Source of the DNA: UBA2336 sp965227265
Lineage (GTDB): Bacteria > Bacteroidota > Bacteroidia > Cytophagales > Cyclobacteriaceae
DNA: 64,000 nt
Assembly: GCA_965227265.1 (NCBI GenBank)
Contig: OZ245738.1
Coordinates: forward strand, 2,976,001 to 3,040,000
Reading direction: 5' to 3'
Shown: piece after piece, positions 28,301 to 36,927 of the stretch
Layout: every line of letters begins with the position of its first letter
How positions within the stretch are numbered: position 1 is the stretch's first letter
Made by a program: the position numbers and the translations under genes
The notes under the pieces: generated by a model
Told to the model about the DNA's origin: nothing
What the model saw: only the letters and a program-made list of their open reading frames with translations
Database searches by the model: none

Positions 28301-29106
28301 TAATCCACTTGAAAGTTCACTGGAAAATCTGCTGAGTTAAAAGCCTGGTTTCCCGTAAAAGGCGTACCTAATCCGCCAACGGCCAAGTTGAAAATCAAAT
28401 AAAACGGGTTGTTAGTGTCGTTAAAAGGCCATGCGCCACCAGTGGTTTGGGGTGATGCCCTATGATACAACTCGCCATCAAAGTACCAGCGGATTTCATC
28501 ACGCTCCCACTCAATCGCGTAGGTGTGGAATGCTGCTGAAAGATCAGGCGTTGTTACTTGTCCTGTTGTATGGCCGTTGTAGTGATGAACTGTTCCCATC
28601 ACTTGCGTTGGATTTCTATGCTTGGCTTCCATAATGTCAACTTCACCGGTGAATGGCCAGTTGTTGCTTTGCGCTAACATCCAGAAGGCAGGCCAGGCAC
28701 CCTGACCAGAAGGCAATTTCATCCTTGACTCAATCTTTCCGTATTGAAAAGTTTTGAGGCCGAGCGTTTGAATTTTTGCAGACGAAAATGCTGCTCCCGC
28801 CTGAGGATTATCAAAGAGCGCAGTGATCGTTAAGTTCCCACCAGCTACCGCGATGTTCTTAGGCAGATTCGTGTAGGCCTGTTCTTCACCATTCCCAAAA
28901 CCGCATCCGGAAGGCTGGTCACAACCACGGCCTAATGCAAACGCCCACTTTGTTTGATCGAGCGTTGTGCCGTCAAATTCATCACTCCAGACAAGTGTTG
29001 TACACTGCCCGAATGAATCGAGGTTAACGAAAAAAATACTGAGCAAAAGAAGAACAAGGAATGGAGCTTTTTTGAAGCAGTTTTTCGGAAGCATGTGCCT
29101 TTTCAT
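25351..29106 (-). CDS. GH16 beta-glucanase with Ig-like repeats and T9SS sorting domain
   Basis: 1251 residues. Signal peptide (about 1-34); GH16 catalytic domain (about 36-277) with VWSDEFDGTTLDQTKW and the signature GEVDIMEAKH, giving nucleophile Glu155 and acid/base Glu160. Then a PKD-like segment, two related beta domains (about 360-510 and 535-690, each with SVGKYVRN/QVGKYIRN-like motifs), three tandem Big_2 Ig-like domains (about 699, 787 and 869 onward, each starting VTGVxxSP), a beta domain with YFTYRRGAGGMESNS that resembles beta-1,3-glucan-binding modules, a further Ig-like domain and a T9SS type A tail (YPNPVTDKLTL to KRFVKR). Most likely a secreted laminarinase-type enzyme. It is convergent with iaaA (7 bp). 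Confidence 0.9.
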   Translation of the reverse strand: MKRHMLPKNCFKKAPFLVLLLLSIFFVNLDSFGQCTTLVWSDEFDGTTLDQTKWAFALGRGCDQPSGCGFGNGEEQAYTNLPKNIAVAGGNLTITALFDNPQAGAAFSSAKIQTLGLKTFQYGKIESRMKLPSGQGAWPAFWMLAQSNNWPFTGEVDIMEAKHRNPTQVMGTVHHYNGHTTGQVTTPDLSAAFHTYAIEWERDEIRWYFDGELYHRASPQTTGGAWPFNDTNNPFYLIFNLAVGGLGTPFTGNQAFNSADFPVNFQVDYVRVYSGTWNVEFTGDPFVYKGEENKIYAVSAIDGATYNWTTPAGVTIVSGQNTNQITVSFESIAVSGDIQVDVTSGCEAKTYTKAISVEEAFQVSNILKDWDANNNMILASSSGTLTQEVNPAGSTSVGKYVRNASQLYDNIIYKNVAFGNASDFLTRRRRVHMDLYTTAPVGTKVRIQLENTARSAQTFPVGRHSVYEALTTKQNGWETLEFEYVNSPDLGTASTTVDQLAILFAVETNTAHTYYMDNIVIGTAGEPCPRTLSQTLEDFQTSRNITFSSTTGTLSSVANPETGGINPSAQVGKYIRNSSELYDVLFYKDVALNNVANFRNGKAVFKMQVLTTAPAGTTISLQLETSASTPANYPTGRHSLYQAVTAVQNQWQTLEFSFIGRLDALALDEEVNTIVFLFAPGTNTGATYHFDNLLTESETCVVVPVIGVTLSPATFSLAGGATQQLTPTVSPSNASNRSVTYSSSNTAVATVSSGGVVTGLTIGTSTITATTVDGSFTATSEVTVTSSIVPVTGVTVSPPSASFVTGATQQLTATVAPANATIKTVTWSSSNTTIATVDGTGLVTGVAPGNANITVTTQNGGQTAIASITVMSIPVTGVSVSPTTSSIEVSTTKQLTATILPANATNKTVSWSSSNTSIATVNASGMVSGVAAGSATITATTQDGSHTATSSIEVTLPVTSCSGNGPTASGESVADYAYEITSTGTTANIKFIVNAPIVGCDFVIFYWRNGSSGGFAGQGMTQSGNFFNTTVNVTNGSTISIYFTYRRGAGGMESNSSASPHLFVAGQCSSEVNVPPVVTLTSPSAGSSFTTGSEITLTATATDTSPGTITKVEFFQGTTKIGEDITSPYSIVWSAVPEGLYSLTAKATDNQSATAASDPTSITVSVITGVDSEIDGSITVYPNPVTDKLTLMLGVELEGGSLKIVNSIGQEKLLKHNVVSGSINVSTLFPGIYLLIIKQGSRKVVKRFVKR

Positions 29107-29271
29107 TATCAGAACAACAGAATAGTACGCAATCGATTGAAGTTCTCAAAAGTCGCATAATAAACTGACATCCAGTACATGAAAACTGTGAGATAAGTAC
29201 ATCAAAATTACATCACTCGATGTGATTGGCAGTTTACGGCAAGATTCAAATGAATGAATCAGTCAGTAAGG

Positions 29272-31029
29272 CTATACAACCTCCACACTATCTTTTTCTC
29301 CAATCTGCTGGCGCCACATTGCGTAGTACAATCCTTTTTCTGCAAGAAGCTGTTCATGCTTGCCTGCTTCAATAATATTTCCGCGCTCAAGCACAAAAAT
29401 TTTATCAGCATGCATGATGGTTGACAACCGGTGCGCAATCAGGATGGTGATGTGATCTTTGATGGTAGAAACTTCACGAATGGTTTCAGTGATTTCTTCC
29501 TCGGTTAATGAATCCAATGAAGACGTTGCTTCATCAAACACCAAAATGTCAGGTTGACGTAAAAGTGCGCGCGCAATCGAAAGTCGTTGCTTCTCTCCGC
29601 CCGAAACTTTTACTCCGCCTTCACCGATTACCGTATCCAAACCTTTATCAGCACGTGCTAATAAACTCTGACACGCTGCTTTTTGTAACACTGTTAAACA
29701 TTCTTCATCTGTTGCTTCCGGTCTCACGAACAATAAATTTTCGCGAATGGTACCGGAGAACAATTGTGTGTCCTGGGTAACAAAGCCTATCTTCTCGCGC
29801 AACTCATCTAGGTCTATTTCGGTGCTGGGCACTCCATTATACAGAACCTTTCCTTCTTTTGGTGGATACAATCCAACCAAGAGTTTTACCAAGGTTGTTT
29901 TGCCCGAACCCGAAGGGCCTACAAATGCAATGGTTTGTCCGTTACGCGTAGCAAATGAAATTTCATTCAATGCATAAGTAGACGCAGATTGATGTTTAAA
30001 GCTTACATGATCAAAGGTAAGATCTGTTACTCTGCCTACGGAAATCGGATTTTTTGGACGAGGTTCTTTCGGAAGCGATAAGATTCTACTAAAATTCAAT
30101 AGCGACACTTCCGCTTCGCGATACGCAATGATAACATTCCCTAATTCTTGCAAAGGTCCGAACAGGAAGAATGAATAGAAAAGGAACGTAAAGTATTTAC
30201 CGGCAGAAATATCATTATCAAAAATCAACAGTAATAAAATTACCACCATCACACTTCGCACAAAGTTTACGGTTGTGCCTTGTAAGAAACTCATCCCACG
30301 CACATACTTGACTTTTTTCAACTCAAGGCCGAGAATTTTATAAGTCGTGTTATTCAACCGGTTGATTTCCTGGTTAGCCAGACCCAAACTTTTTACAAGT
30401 TCAATGTTTCGCAATGATTCGGTAGTTGAACCTGCGAGTGCGGTGGTTTCTTTTACAATGCTTTTCTGCACGACCTTAATTTTCCGGCTGAGCAGCCAGC
30501 TTGTTAAGGCAATAATCGGAACAGCCGCGAAGTACACGAGCGTAACTTTATAGCTTACGGTTAACGAATAGACTGTTACAAATACAAGTCCGACCAGACT
30601 GGCAAACAATACACTGATAAAGGATGTGATAAATTTCTCAGAATCCGTTCTAACTTTCTGTAAGATACCCAGCGTTTCACCGCTTCGTTGATCTTCAAAA
30701 GTTTGGTATGGAAGTTCCAGCGAATGCTTCAGACCATCCGCATACATTTTCGCGCCCAGTTTTTGTACGACAATACTTGTAAAGTAGTCTTGTAAGTTTT
30801 TTGCAATGCGTGAAACCATAGCAGCGCCAATCGCTAATCCTACCAGGTAAAGAATGCCTTTAATAAAATCAGCTCGGGAAAGTGCATCCTTTCGCTCAAT
30901 AAAATTATCAACAATCTTACCGGTGATATGAGGGTCAAGCAATGAGAACACCTGGCTCACAGCAGCCAGGAATAAAGCAAGCGCAATAAGTCCTTTATAG
31001 TTTTTTAAATAGGTGAGCAGAATTTTCAT
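29272..31029 (-). CDS. ABC-type exporter, fused permease and ATPase
   Basis: 585 residues, the half-transporter layout: six membrane helices in the first 320 residues (starting LTYLKNYKGLIALALFLAAV), then an ATPase domain with Walker A GPSGSGKTTLVKLL (about 370), Q-loop FVTQDTQLFSG, signature VSGGEKQRLSIARALL (about 475), Walker B ILVFDEATSSLDS (about 500) and the H-loop IAHRLST. All key residues are present, so it should be active as a homodimer in the inner membrane. Substrate is unknown: the family includes lipid, peptide and drug exporters. It is monocistronic; the 165 bp after its stop to the GH16 gene holds nothing obvious. Confidence 0.92.
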   Translation of the reverse strand: MKILLTYLKNYKGLIALALFLAAVSQVFSLLDPHITGKIVDNFIERKDALSRADFIKGILYLVGLAIGAAMVSRIAKNLQDYFTSIVVQKLGAKMYADGLKHSLELPYQTFEDQRSGETLGILQKVRTDSEKFITSFISVLFASLVGLVFVTVYSLTVSYKVTLVYFAAVPIIALTSWLLSRKIKVVQKSIVKETTALAGSTTESLRNIELVKSLGLANQEINRLNNTTYKILGLELKKVKYVRGMSFLQGTTVNFVRSVMVVILLLLIFDNDISAGKYFTFLFYSFFLFGPLQELGNVIIAYREAEVSLLNFSRILSLPKEPRPKNPISVGRVTDLTFDHVSFKHQSASTYALNEISFATRNGQTIAFVGPSGSGKTTLVKLLVGLYPPKEGKVLYNGVPSTEIDLDELREKIGFVTQDTQLFSGTIRENLLFVRPEATDEECLTVLQKAACQSLLARADKGLDTVIGEGGVKVSGGEKQRLSIARALLRQPDILVFDEATSSLDSLTEEEITETIREVSTIKDHITILIAHRLSTIMHADKIFVLERGNIIEAGKHEQLLAEKGLYYAMWRQQIGEKDSVEVV

Positions 31030-31224
31030 GGATTTCTAAGGTCGGGTAGTGCTTCTTTTGAGTGTTGAGCTCAAAAAAACAGGTTGATTTACTTTGCGAA
31101 GGTGGTAAGGAATAAGCGTTCAAAAAAGTTCCAAAAAGCCAGGCATTCAAATCTTCCATATTTATGTAAAAAAATTGCCAATTTGTAGTCACCTAATACG
31201 TTAGCATTGTTTAACCCCAACAGT

Positions 31225-31986
31225 ATGAATAAAATTTTAATTGCAGGTTGCCTTTGCCTGCTTTGCATAGGTGCCTGGGCGCAGGAGGTTCGGGTAACGT
31301 TAGTGGGCCTGGAGGCTGGAGTTGATGGAGTTATTGGCACGGTACCAAAGCATGAGTACATCCGTGCAGAAACTTCATTCTTTGGTGAAGCAGAAAAAAA
31401 TCTGAGAAGTATTAACTGGAAAGCATATGCCGGGGTAATTGGTGAAATCCGTTCGCTCAATAATAAATTCGGATTTTCCGGAGGTTTGAGGTTTACGCAA
31501 ATCAACAGCTCGCTTGGCAAAGACAATTACAGTTATTACTCATCCTCCGCCAGTGATTTCTTCTATTTTATGGTAGCCCAAACAGACAACTCCATTGAAT
31601 ATCTGAAAGTCAAGGAGATCAACGAAGCATCAAATTATATAGGAGTTCCGCTTTCTGTAAAATGGATACCTTTTGGCGAACATTTATTCAATATCTATTT
31701 TAAAGGCGGGCTTGAATTCAATTACCGGGTGAGCAGCAAAACCGATGTTGTTTTTGTTAATGAGGAAATGAATCAATACAATGATGCTGTAACAGATCAA
31801 TTAAGAGACACACAAAAACTCGTTTCAATTTTCAGCACAAGTGTTGGTCTTAAAATTGGCAGAAATCCAAAAGTATTTGTTAGCGGTGAGCTGGGGCCAT
31901 CTGTATTTTTAAATAGTCGTACATCGAGTATTGTAGATGTCTCTGCCGGGTTTGGCGGACAAATTAATCTTCATCTCACATTATAA
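31225..31986 (+). CDS. Putative outer-membrane beta-barrel protein
   Basis: 253 residues from the ATG at 31225. The signal peptide MNKILIAGCLCLLCIGAWAQ is clear from this start. The mature part alternates polar and hydrophobic residues with aromatic girdles (INWKAYAGVIGEI, FGFSGGLRFTQI, LFNIYFKGGLEFNYRV, VFVSGELGPSVFLN) and ends HLTL, as in small outer-membrane barrels of the PorT/OmpW-like kind in Bacteroidota. The next gene, a lipoprotein, follows by 10 bp, so the two probably function together at the outer membrane. Confidence 0.7.
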   Translation: MNKILIAGCLCLLCIGAWAQEVRVTLVGLEAGVDGVIGTVPKHEYIRAETSFFGEAEKNLRSINWKAYAGVIGEIRSLNNKFGFSGGLRFTQINSSLGKDNYSYYSSSASDFFYFMVAQTDNSIEYLKVKEINEASNYIGVPLSVKWIPFGEHLFNIYFKGGLEFNYRVSSKTDVVFVNEEMNQYNDAVTDQLRDTQKLVSIFSTSVGLKIGRNPKVFVSGELGPSVFLNSRTSSIVDVSAGFGGQINLHLTL

Positions 31987-31996
31987 ATTCTGAGTT

Positions 31997-32581
31997 ATGA
32001 AAAATCAACTTATATACATCCTGTTATTCATTGGTATTATCTCATCTGCCTGCAGCGATGAAAGCAATCTTCAGCGTTCCATTTTTGTAGAAGATCCTGC
32101 CAACCCAAATCTGCCCAAGTATTCAGAATTGGGGTACAATACATTTGGAGCGTATTACGATCGGGAAGCATTTACATCAGGCGCAATTGTGCCGGTTAAG
32201 GTAATTATTGAAGATGGCGCAACAATCTTTACACTCAACGGTGACAAAGGTTATGAAGATATGTCTCTTGCGTTAACGATTTCTGATTTTACTCCGGATC
32301 ACTATACTGACCTGCTGACATTAGACGATACAGTTCTTGACTTGACTGATGAAGCTTATTCGGTAGTGATTAAAACTGAATCTTCTGAAGAAGAAATTCA
32401 AATTCTCAATGGAACGTTTCACTTTAAGCGTGCGCAGAATATTTTAGTGGATAAGGAACTGGTTGAGATTGTACTTTCAGGAACTTTTGAATTTCAGGCG
32501 CTGGTAAACGGTGAACCGATCACCGTTTCGAGTGGACGTTTTGATGTGGCCGTGGGCGAGGATAACTTCTATTTGCTTTAA
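31997..32581 (+). CDS. Hypothetical lipoprotein
   Basis: 194 residues with a lipoprotein signal (MKNQLIYILLFIGIISSAC, Cys19) followed by SDES, an acidic sequence that in Bacteroidota can favour surface exposure. The rest is beta-rich and acidic (VEDPANPNLPKYSELGYNTF, GAYYDREAF). I do not recognise a domain. It forms an apparent operon with the beta-barrel gene upstream (10-bp gap). Confidence 0.75.
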   Translation: MKNQLIYILLFIGIISSACSDESNLQRSIFVEDPANPNLPKYSELGYNTFGAYYDREAFTSGAIVPVKVIIEDGATIFTLNGDKGYEDMSLALTISDFTPDHYTDLLTLDDTVLDLTDEAYSVVIKTESSEEEIQILNGTFHFKRAQNILVDKELVEIVLSGTFEFQALVNGEPITVSSGRFDVAVGEDNFYLL

Positions 32582-32738
32582 TTCAGCTCCATACTATTTC
32601 CTAAGAATTAGTACGCCAAAGATAATCACGCATTAAGTTCCAGCTGTACTTGCTGTTCTAGTCGTGCGTCACCATGCCGGGGTGATATTTTTACCATGCC
32701 TTTCTTTTTACATTTAACAGAATTTAGATCTTAATGAT

Positions 32739-33473
32739 ATGCGAAAACTACTGTTAACCTTATTCCTGATTAATTTCTGTGCTTCTCTCTATGCGCAGGA
32801 ACCAAATGATATAAAAAATGCAAAGACGGTTATTGGAAACATGCACAAGAAATACGCAGGCAAATGGCATGAAAATCTAACGTTTGTTCAGCAAACAACT
32901 TTTTATAAAAACGGAAAGCCGGAACGTGAAGAAACCTGGTACGAAGCCATGAAATTACCGGACGCACTGGTAATTAAATTCGGCAATCTTGCCAGCGGAA
33001 ATGGATTGCTGTTTAAATCCGATAGCCAGTTTGTTTTCAAGGAAGACAAGCTGGTTAGTAAAATGAAAAAAGTACACGATTTAATGGTGCTTGGATTTAG
33101 TGTATACGGTCAACAGCCTGAAGTAACAATCAAAAAGCTTAGTGACCTCGGTTACGACTTCAATTTTTTTGAGCTTGACCTGAATGGCGATGCCATCGAG
33201 TGTGCAATTGGGAATCCTGATCAAGCACAATTCTGGATTGACGATGAGTCATTGTTGTTTAAACGCCTGAAGAAGATCAAAAAGGATGGATCGGTTTCAG
33301 AAGTCATTTTTAATAAGTATGAAAAGTTAGGCGGTGGCTGGGTAGCAACGGAAGTTTTGTTCTTAGAGAATGGCAAAGTTGTTATGAAAGAAGTGTACCG
33401 TGATATAAAAGCACCCAAGCAATTGCCCGATACGCTATGGAATGCTACAGATTTTGCCTCGCATCGTTGGTAA
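32739..33473 (+). CDS. Hypothetical periplasmic protein, possible LolA-like fold
   Basis: 244 residues with a Sec signal peptide (MRKLLLTLFLINFCASLYAQ). The mature part is a long antiparallel beta arrangement with patterns such as NGKPEREETWYEAMKLPDAL, FKSDSQFVFKEDKL and VIFNKYEKLGGGWVATEVLF, which recall LolA/outer-membrane lipoprotein-sorting-like proteins. This is a fold guess only. A 157-bp gap with no gene separates it from the lipoprotein gene, so it probably has its own promoter. Confidence 0.65.
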   Translation: MRKLLLTLFLINFCASLYAQEPNDIKNAKTVIGNMHKKYAGKWHENLTFVQQTTFYKNGKPEREETWYEAMKLPDALVIKFGNLASGNGLLFKSDSQFVFKEDKLVSKMKKVHDLMVLGFSVYGQQPEVTIKKLSDLGYDFNFFELDLNGDAIECAIGNPDQAQFWIDDESLLFKRLKKIKKDGSVSEVIFNKYEKLGGGWVATEVLFLENGKVVMKEVYRDIKAPKQLPDTLWNATDFASHRW

Positions 33474-33478
33474 AAATT

Positions 33479-34318
33479 CTAAACTGACTTCCATCTTTTT
33501 TCAATCGCAAGCGAGTTGAACAATTCCGAGCGTGAAGGAATTTCCAGGTACGGATACTTTACTTGCGAAAGGTATAATCCCTGCGGGTAAGCGCATCGAA
33601 TAACATCGGGTGTCTCTTTGGAAATCAACTCCTGTTCAAATTGTTCCACACTCATTTTTCCGCGACCAATCAGCAAAAGCTTTTGCATGATAATCCGGAT
33701 CATTCCCCTCAGAAAGCGACTCGCTGAAATTTCGAAGCGGATATTATCTCCCTGCTCATCGGTGTATAACGTTGCTGACGTGACCTTGCAACGGGTTGTT
33801 CGTTGCACAGCCGGAGTTTTGCAGAACGCCCGGTAGTCCGTATGCAGTGGCAAAAGCATAACTGCCTTTTTCATCTCATCCAAATTAAGGTCATTACTCA
33901 AATACTGTGAACTGATGGTGCTGAGAAAAGGATCTTTATAGGTATGAATAAAATAATTGTATGTTCTGCTGACAGCATCCAGGCGCGCATGGGGCAACCC
34001 TTCCATGGGAATGATGTCGAAAATAGCAATGTCATTCGGGAGGTTTTTATTTAACCTGAACATCAGATCATAATCCCACGCCTCTTCAATATCCACATGA
34101 AAAAAGAACTGGCTGGCATGAACCTGTGCATCGGTGCGGCCGCACCCTACAATCGTCAGGTTGGTTTTAAGAACCTGGCTCAGCAGCGATTCAAGAATAA
34201 ACTGAACACTGTTGAGCTGAGGCATCTTTTGCCAACCCCGGTAATTGAAACCGTTATACCCGATGTGAAAGAAGTAGCGCAAGGAATTTTCAGTAAGGTA
34301 CAGTTGATCCTCTGACAA
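33479..34318 (-). CDS. truA: tRNA pseudouridine synthase A
   Basis: 279 residues. The family motif GCGRTDAQVHASQFFF carries the catalytic Asp (Asp63). Start RYFFHIGYNGFNYRGWQ, and the later SRTYNYFIHTYKDPF and SASRFLRGMIRIIMQKLLLIGRGK are typical TruA. It converts U38-40 of the tRNA anticodon arm to pseudouridine, in the cytoplasm. It is convergent with the LolA-like gene, with 5 bp between stop codons. Confidence 0.93.
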   Translation of the reverse strand: MSEDQLYLTENSLRYFFHIGYNGFNYRGWQKMPQLNSVQFILESLLSQVLKTNLTIVGCGRTDAQVHASQFFFHVDIEEAWDYDLMFRLNKNLPNDIAIFDIIPMEGLPHARLDAVSRTYNYFIHTYKDPFLSTISSQYLSNDLNLDEMKKAVMLLPLHTDYRAFCKTPAVQRTTRCKVTSATLYTDEQGDNIRFEISASRFLRGMIRIIMQKLLLIGRGKMSVEQFEQELISKETPDVIRCAYPQGLYLSQVKYPYLEIPSRSELFNSLAIEKRWKSV

Positions 34319-34433
34319 ACAAATTTTGTAAACTCCACATAAATAAACCTATGACCAAAGTTCTATTTTGGAAATTTTTTCTAACGCATCATATTCTTGC
34401 TAATTGCAAGTACTTTAAACTCAATGTTTACAT

Positions 34434-35762
34434 CTATTCCACAGCATAAAAATAACCATCATAAGCTCCAAAATACACGATGCAATTTTTAATTACGGGA
34501 GAAGAATGAATGGCTCCTAATGAAAAACGTAAGGAATTACGTTCTCGTATACCCCTATTTTTTTCAATTGCTGCTGCAAATCCTTCCTGACTAATTGTTA
34601 GGGTATTTTGATCCAGTATTTGAAACGTATCCTTTACCGAGGTTGGTATTTGATATGTCCAGAGCAATTCACCCGTGTTTACGTCATGGGCATTCAAAAC
34701 CCCATTTAGATCTCCATAATAAACGGTCTTCCCTGCTAAAGATAGCGATGAACTGGTGCCAGTCTTAGTAACATGTTTATAAATTGAATCTCCGTTCATT
34801 CTGTTTAATGCTGTAAATGTATTAGGTCTTCCGGCTGAGTAAAGAATCTTATTCTCATACACCAATGGCGTTGAGCTTACCCATATATCATCATGATATC
34901 TTTTCCAAACTAATTCACCCGTTAATGCTTTTAGTGCATAAAGATTCGAATCCCGACAGCCAAAATATAGCATACTATCTACTAACACCGGTGAGCTTGT
35001 TATTCCGGTTTGATTGTATCGCACAGTATCTTCACCTGTCTTAAATTTCCATTTCTCTTTACCGCTCTTTTCATCCAATGCATGAAGGTATGTATCCCAG
35101 CCGCCAAAGTAAACATTACCAAAAGCCAAGGCGGGAGAAGAATGGATAATGCCTTTCGTTTCAAACTTCCATTTTTCTTTACCTGTAGTTTTGTCTACCG
35201 CATAAAAATTACCATCACCTGATCCGAAGTAAACTATATCGTTTTTAACTGCAGGAGATGATGTCCACGTGTCATAAAGATGGTAATCTGATTTTCCCAA
35301 TTTCTGTTCAATCTCTTTTGAGGGGAATGATTTCTCTCCTCCTGTCTTAAAGATCCACTTCATCTTCCCATCGTTAGCATTCAAAGCATAAAAGTTTCCA
35401 TCATAGCTTCCAAAAAAAACACTGCTATCTGACAGCGCGGGCGAAGACTCAATTGAACCCCCTGTTTTATATTTCCAGACAAGCTCACCTTTAGCTGCCG
35501 TTACACAATAGAGATATCCATCGGCACTGCCGAAATAAGCATTATCGCCTTCAAAGGCTGCCGAAGAGTTTACATAACCTCCGGTTTTAAATCTCCACTT
35601 AAGAGTTGGTTCTGGTTTAACTTCCGGTGATGGGTAGATGCCTGTGTGATTGAGATTACCACGAAACATGGCATACTCATTATGGGATGAATGCTTTCTA
35701 CACGAAAAAAACAAACAAATGAAAATGGTCAAAAGTGATAGTGATTTTACGAGAGACTTCAT
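34434..35762 (-). CDS. PQQ-type beta-propeller repeat lipoprotein
   Basis: 442 residues with a lipoprotein signal ending in LFFSC (Cys21). The mature part is built of repeated units of about 40 residues with the pattern KWxFKTGG...SSPAxxxxxVYFGSxDGxxYAL (for example VWKYKTGGSIESSPALSDSS and WKFETKGIIHSSPALAFGNV), typical of PQQ_2/BamB-like beta-propellers. It is probably a periplasmic or outer-membrane scaffold or a PQQ-independent propeller; real quinoprotein dehydrogenases are longer. It is the downstream end of a five-gene minus-strand row with the metallo-beta-lactamase-fold proteins. Confidence 0.88.
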   Translation of the reverse strand: MKSLVKSLSLLTIFICLFFSCRKHSSHNEYAMFRGNLNHTGIYPSPEVKPEPTLKWRFKTGGYVNSSAAFEGDNAYFGSADGYLYCVTAAKGELVWKYKTGGSIESSPALSDSSVFFGSYDGNFYALNANDGKMKWIFKTGGEKSFPSKEIEQKLGKSDYHLYDTWTSSPAVKNDIVYFGSGDGNFYAVDKTTGKEKWKFETKGIIHSSPALAFGNVYFGGWDTYLHALDEKSGKEKWKFKTGEDTVRYNQTGITSSPVLVDSMLYFGCRDSNLYALKALTGELVWKRYHDDIWVSSTPLVYENKILYSAGRPNTFTALNRMNGDSIYKHVTKTGTSSSLSLAGKTVYYGDLNGVLNAHDVNTGELLWTYQIPTSVKDTFQILDQNTLTISQEGFAAAIEKNRGIRERNSLRFSLGAIHSSPVIKNCIVYFGAYDGYFYAVE

Positions 35763-35809
35763 TTTATAATTACATTTAATACTTATCCTGACATTTACTT
35801 TTACTCAGA

Positions 35810-36901
35810 CTACTTACCGTTTTTTAAATTGTATATTTTATACGCCTCTTGAATGGCAGGGTTCGAAAACCATTTTTGAAACCGGAACATTACAACCGGG
35901 TCATCTTCATTAAGATATTTCTTTACAAAAAATGCAAGGTCAATTTCCTTTTGAAGAATCTCTTTAGTAATCCCCTTTTTTATACCGGTCTGCACCTGAT
36001 TATGGACAGATTGCAACATCTTAATAAGATCACTTACATACTCCTTATTCCTTATCTCACCGTGCCCAGGCACTAAATAATCAAATTCATAATCCGATAA
36101 TTTTTTTAATGTCTCGATCCATTCTAAAGGCTTTTGTGAAAATCCGTATGGCACAGGATCCGTGACCATATCACCGCTACATATTAATTTATCTTCAGGC
36201 ATGTAAACCACTAAATCTCCGGCCGTGTCGCCATGGCCTATAAACATGATTTCTATGGTTCTTGCACCTCTGTCTAAAACCATTTTCTGGTCACAGGTTA
36301 AGGTGGCAGGAGTAACTTTAATATTTGCGTATTCGTCTCTGCGAACAAAGATATCCTTGTCGGTATATTGCGACAGGTAAGCCACTACTTTTTCGTACCC
36401 GGGCTTTGCTTCACGTTTGACCTCATCAATTAATTCCTGCTCACTTTTTCTAAATTCATCAAAATTTTTGCGGAAGCTTTCAAGATCGGCCGCCCCCTCT
36501 TTAAGCAGATCATCTTTTGTAAACGAATGCGAAATGATCTCTACTCCCGGGATAGCCCGTATGTATTCCTGATTCCCTAACGTATGGTCTTTATGAGGAT
36601 GGGTGTTAATTACATACCTGATTTGATTTTTTGTTAATTTCTTTACTTCAGCAATGATATTTTTCGCTGAAGTAACCGAGCCTCCTGCGTCAACTAAAAC
36701 TACATCCTTTTCATTGATGATAATGGTAACGTTGCTTTCTACGAATTTACGAAGCGGATCAGGCCGGTAAGCCAGGTAGATCCCATCCTTTATTTTCTTG
36801 ATTTTGAAATCATAGAGATCAGAAGATTTACTCTGTCCACTTGTTTTAATAACTAATGTTAAAACAATCAGAAGAGTAACGAGGAATTTATAGTTCATCA
36901 C
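35810..36901 (-). CDS. Secreted metallo-beta-lactamase-fold hydrolase, paralogue 1
   Basis: 363 residues (an ATG one codon later is equally possible). Signal peptide to about residue 22, then an MBL-fold domain with the zinc motif NTHPHKDHTLGN (His101, His103, Asp105, His106), IGHGDTAGDLVVYMPEDKLICSGDMV and PGHGEI. The class resembles B3/quinoprotein-relay MBL proteins, not classical beta-lactamases; the substrate is unknown. It is a close tandem duplicate of the next gene upstream (36928-38010): protein and DNA are similar over nearly the whole length. Confidence 0.87.
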   Translation of the reverse strand: MMNYKFLVTLLIVLTLVIKTSGQSKSSDLYDFKIKKIKDGIYLAYRPDPLRKFVESNVTIIINEKDVVLVDAGGSVTSAKNIIAEVKKLTKNQIRYVINTHPHKDHTLGNQEYIRAIPGVEIISHSFTKDDLLKEGAADLESFRKNFDEFRKSEQELIDEVKREAKPGYEKVVAYLSQYTDKDIFVRRDEYANIKVTPATLTCDQKMVLDRGARTIEIMFIGHGDTAGDLVVYMPEDKLICSGDMVTDPVPYGFSQKPLEWIETLKKLSDYEFDYLVPGHGEIRNKEYVSDLIKMLQSVHNQVQTGIKKGITKEILQKEIDLAFFVKKYLNEDDPVVMFRFQKWFSNPAIQEAYKIYNLKNGK

Positions 36902-36927
36902 ATTTCGTAATTACTGAATACTATAAA

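Noticed and set aside
31089..31526. Minus-strand frame of about 145 codons overlapping the beta-barrel gene
   Set aside because: It has low-complexity, implausible protein sequence and lies opposite a frame with a signal peptide and beta-barrel pattern.
34434..35762. Repeated sequence in the propeller gene considered as a DNA repeat array or CRISPR
   Set aside because: The repeats are at protein level (about 40-residue propeller units), inexact in DNA and without spacer organisation. No CRISPR array is seen in the window.
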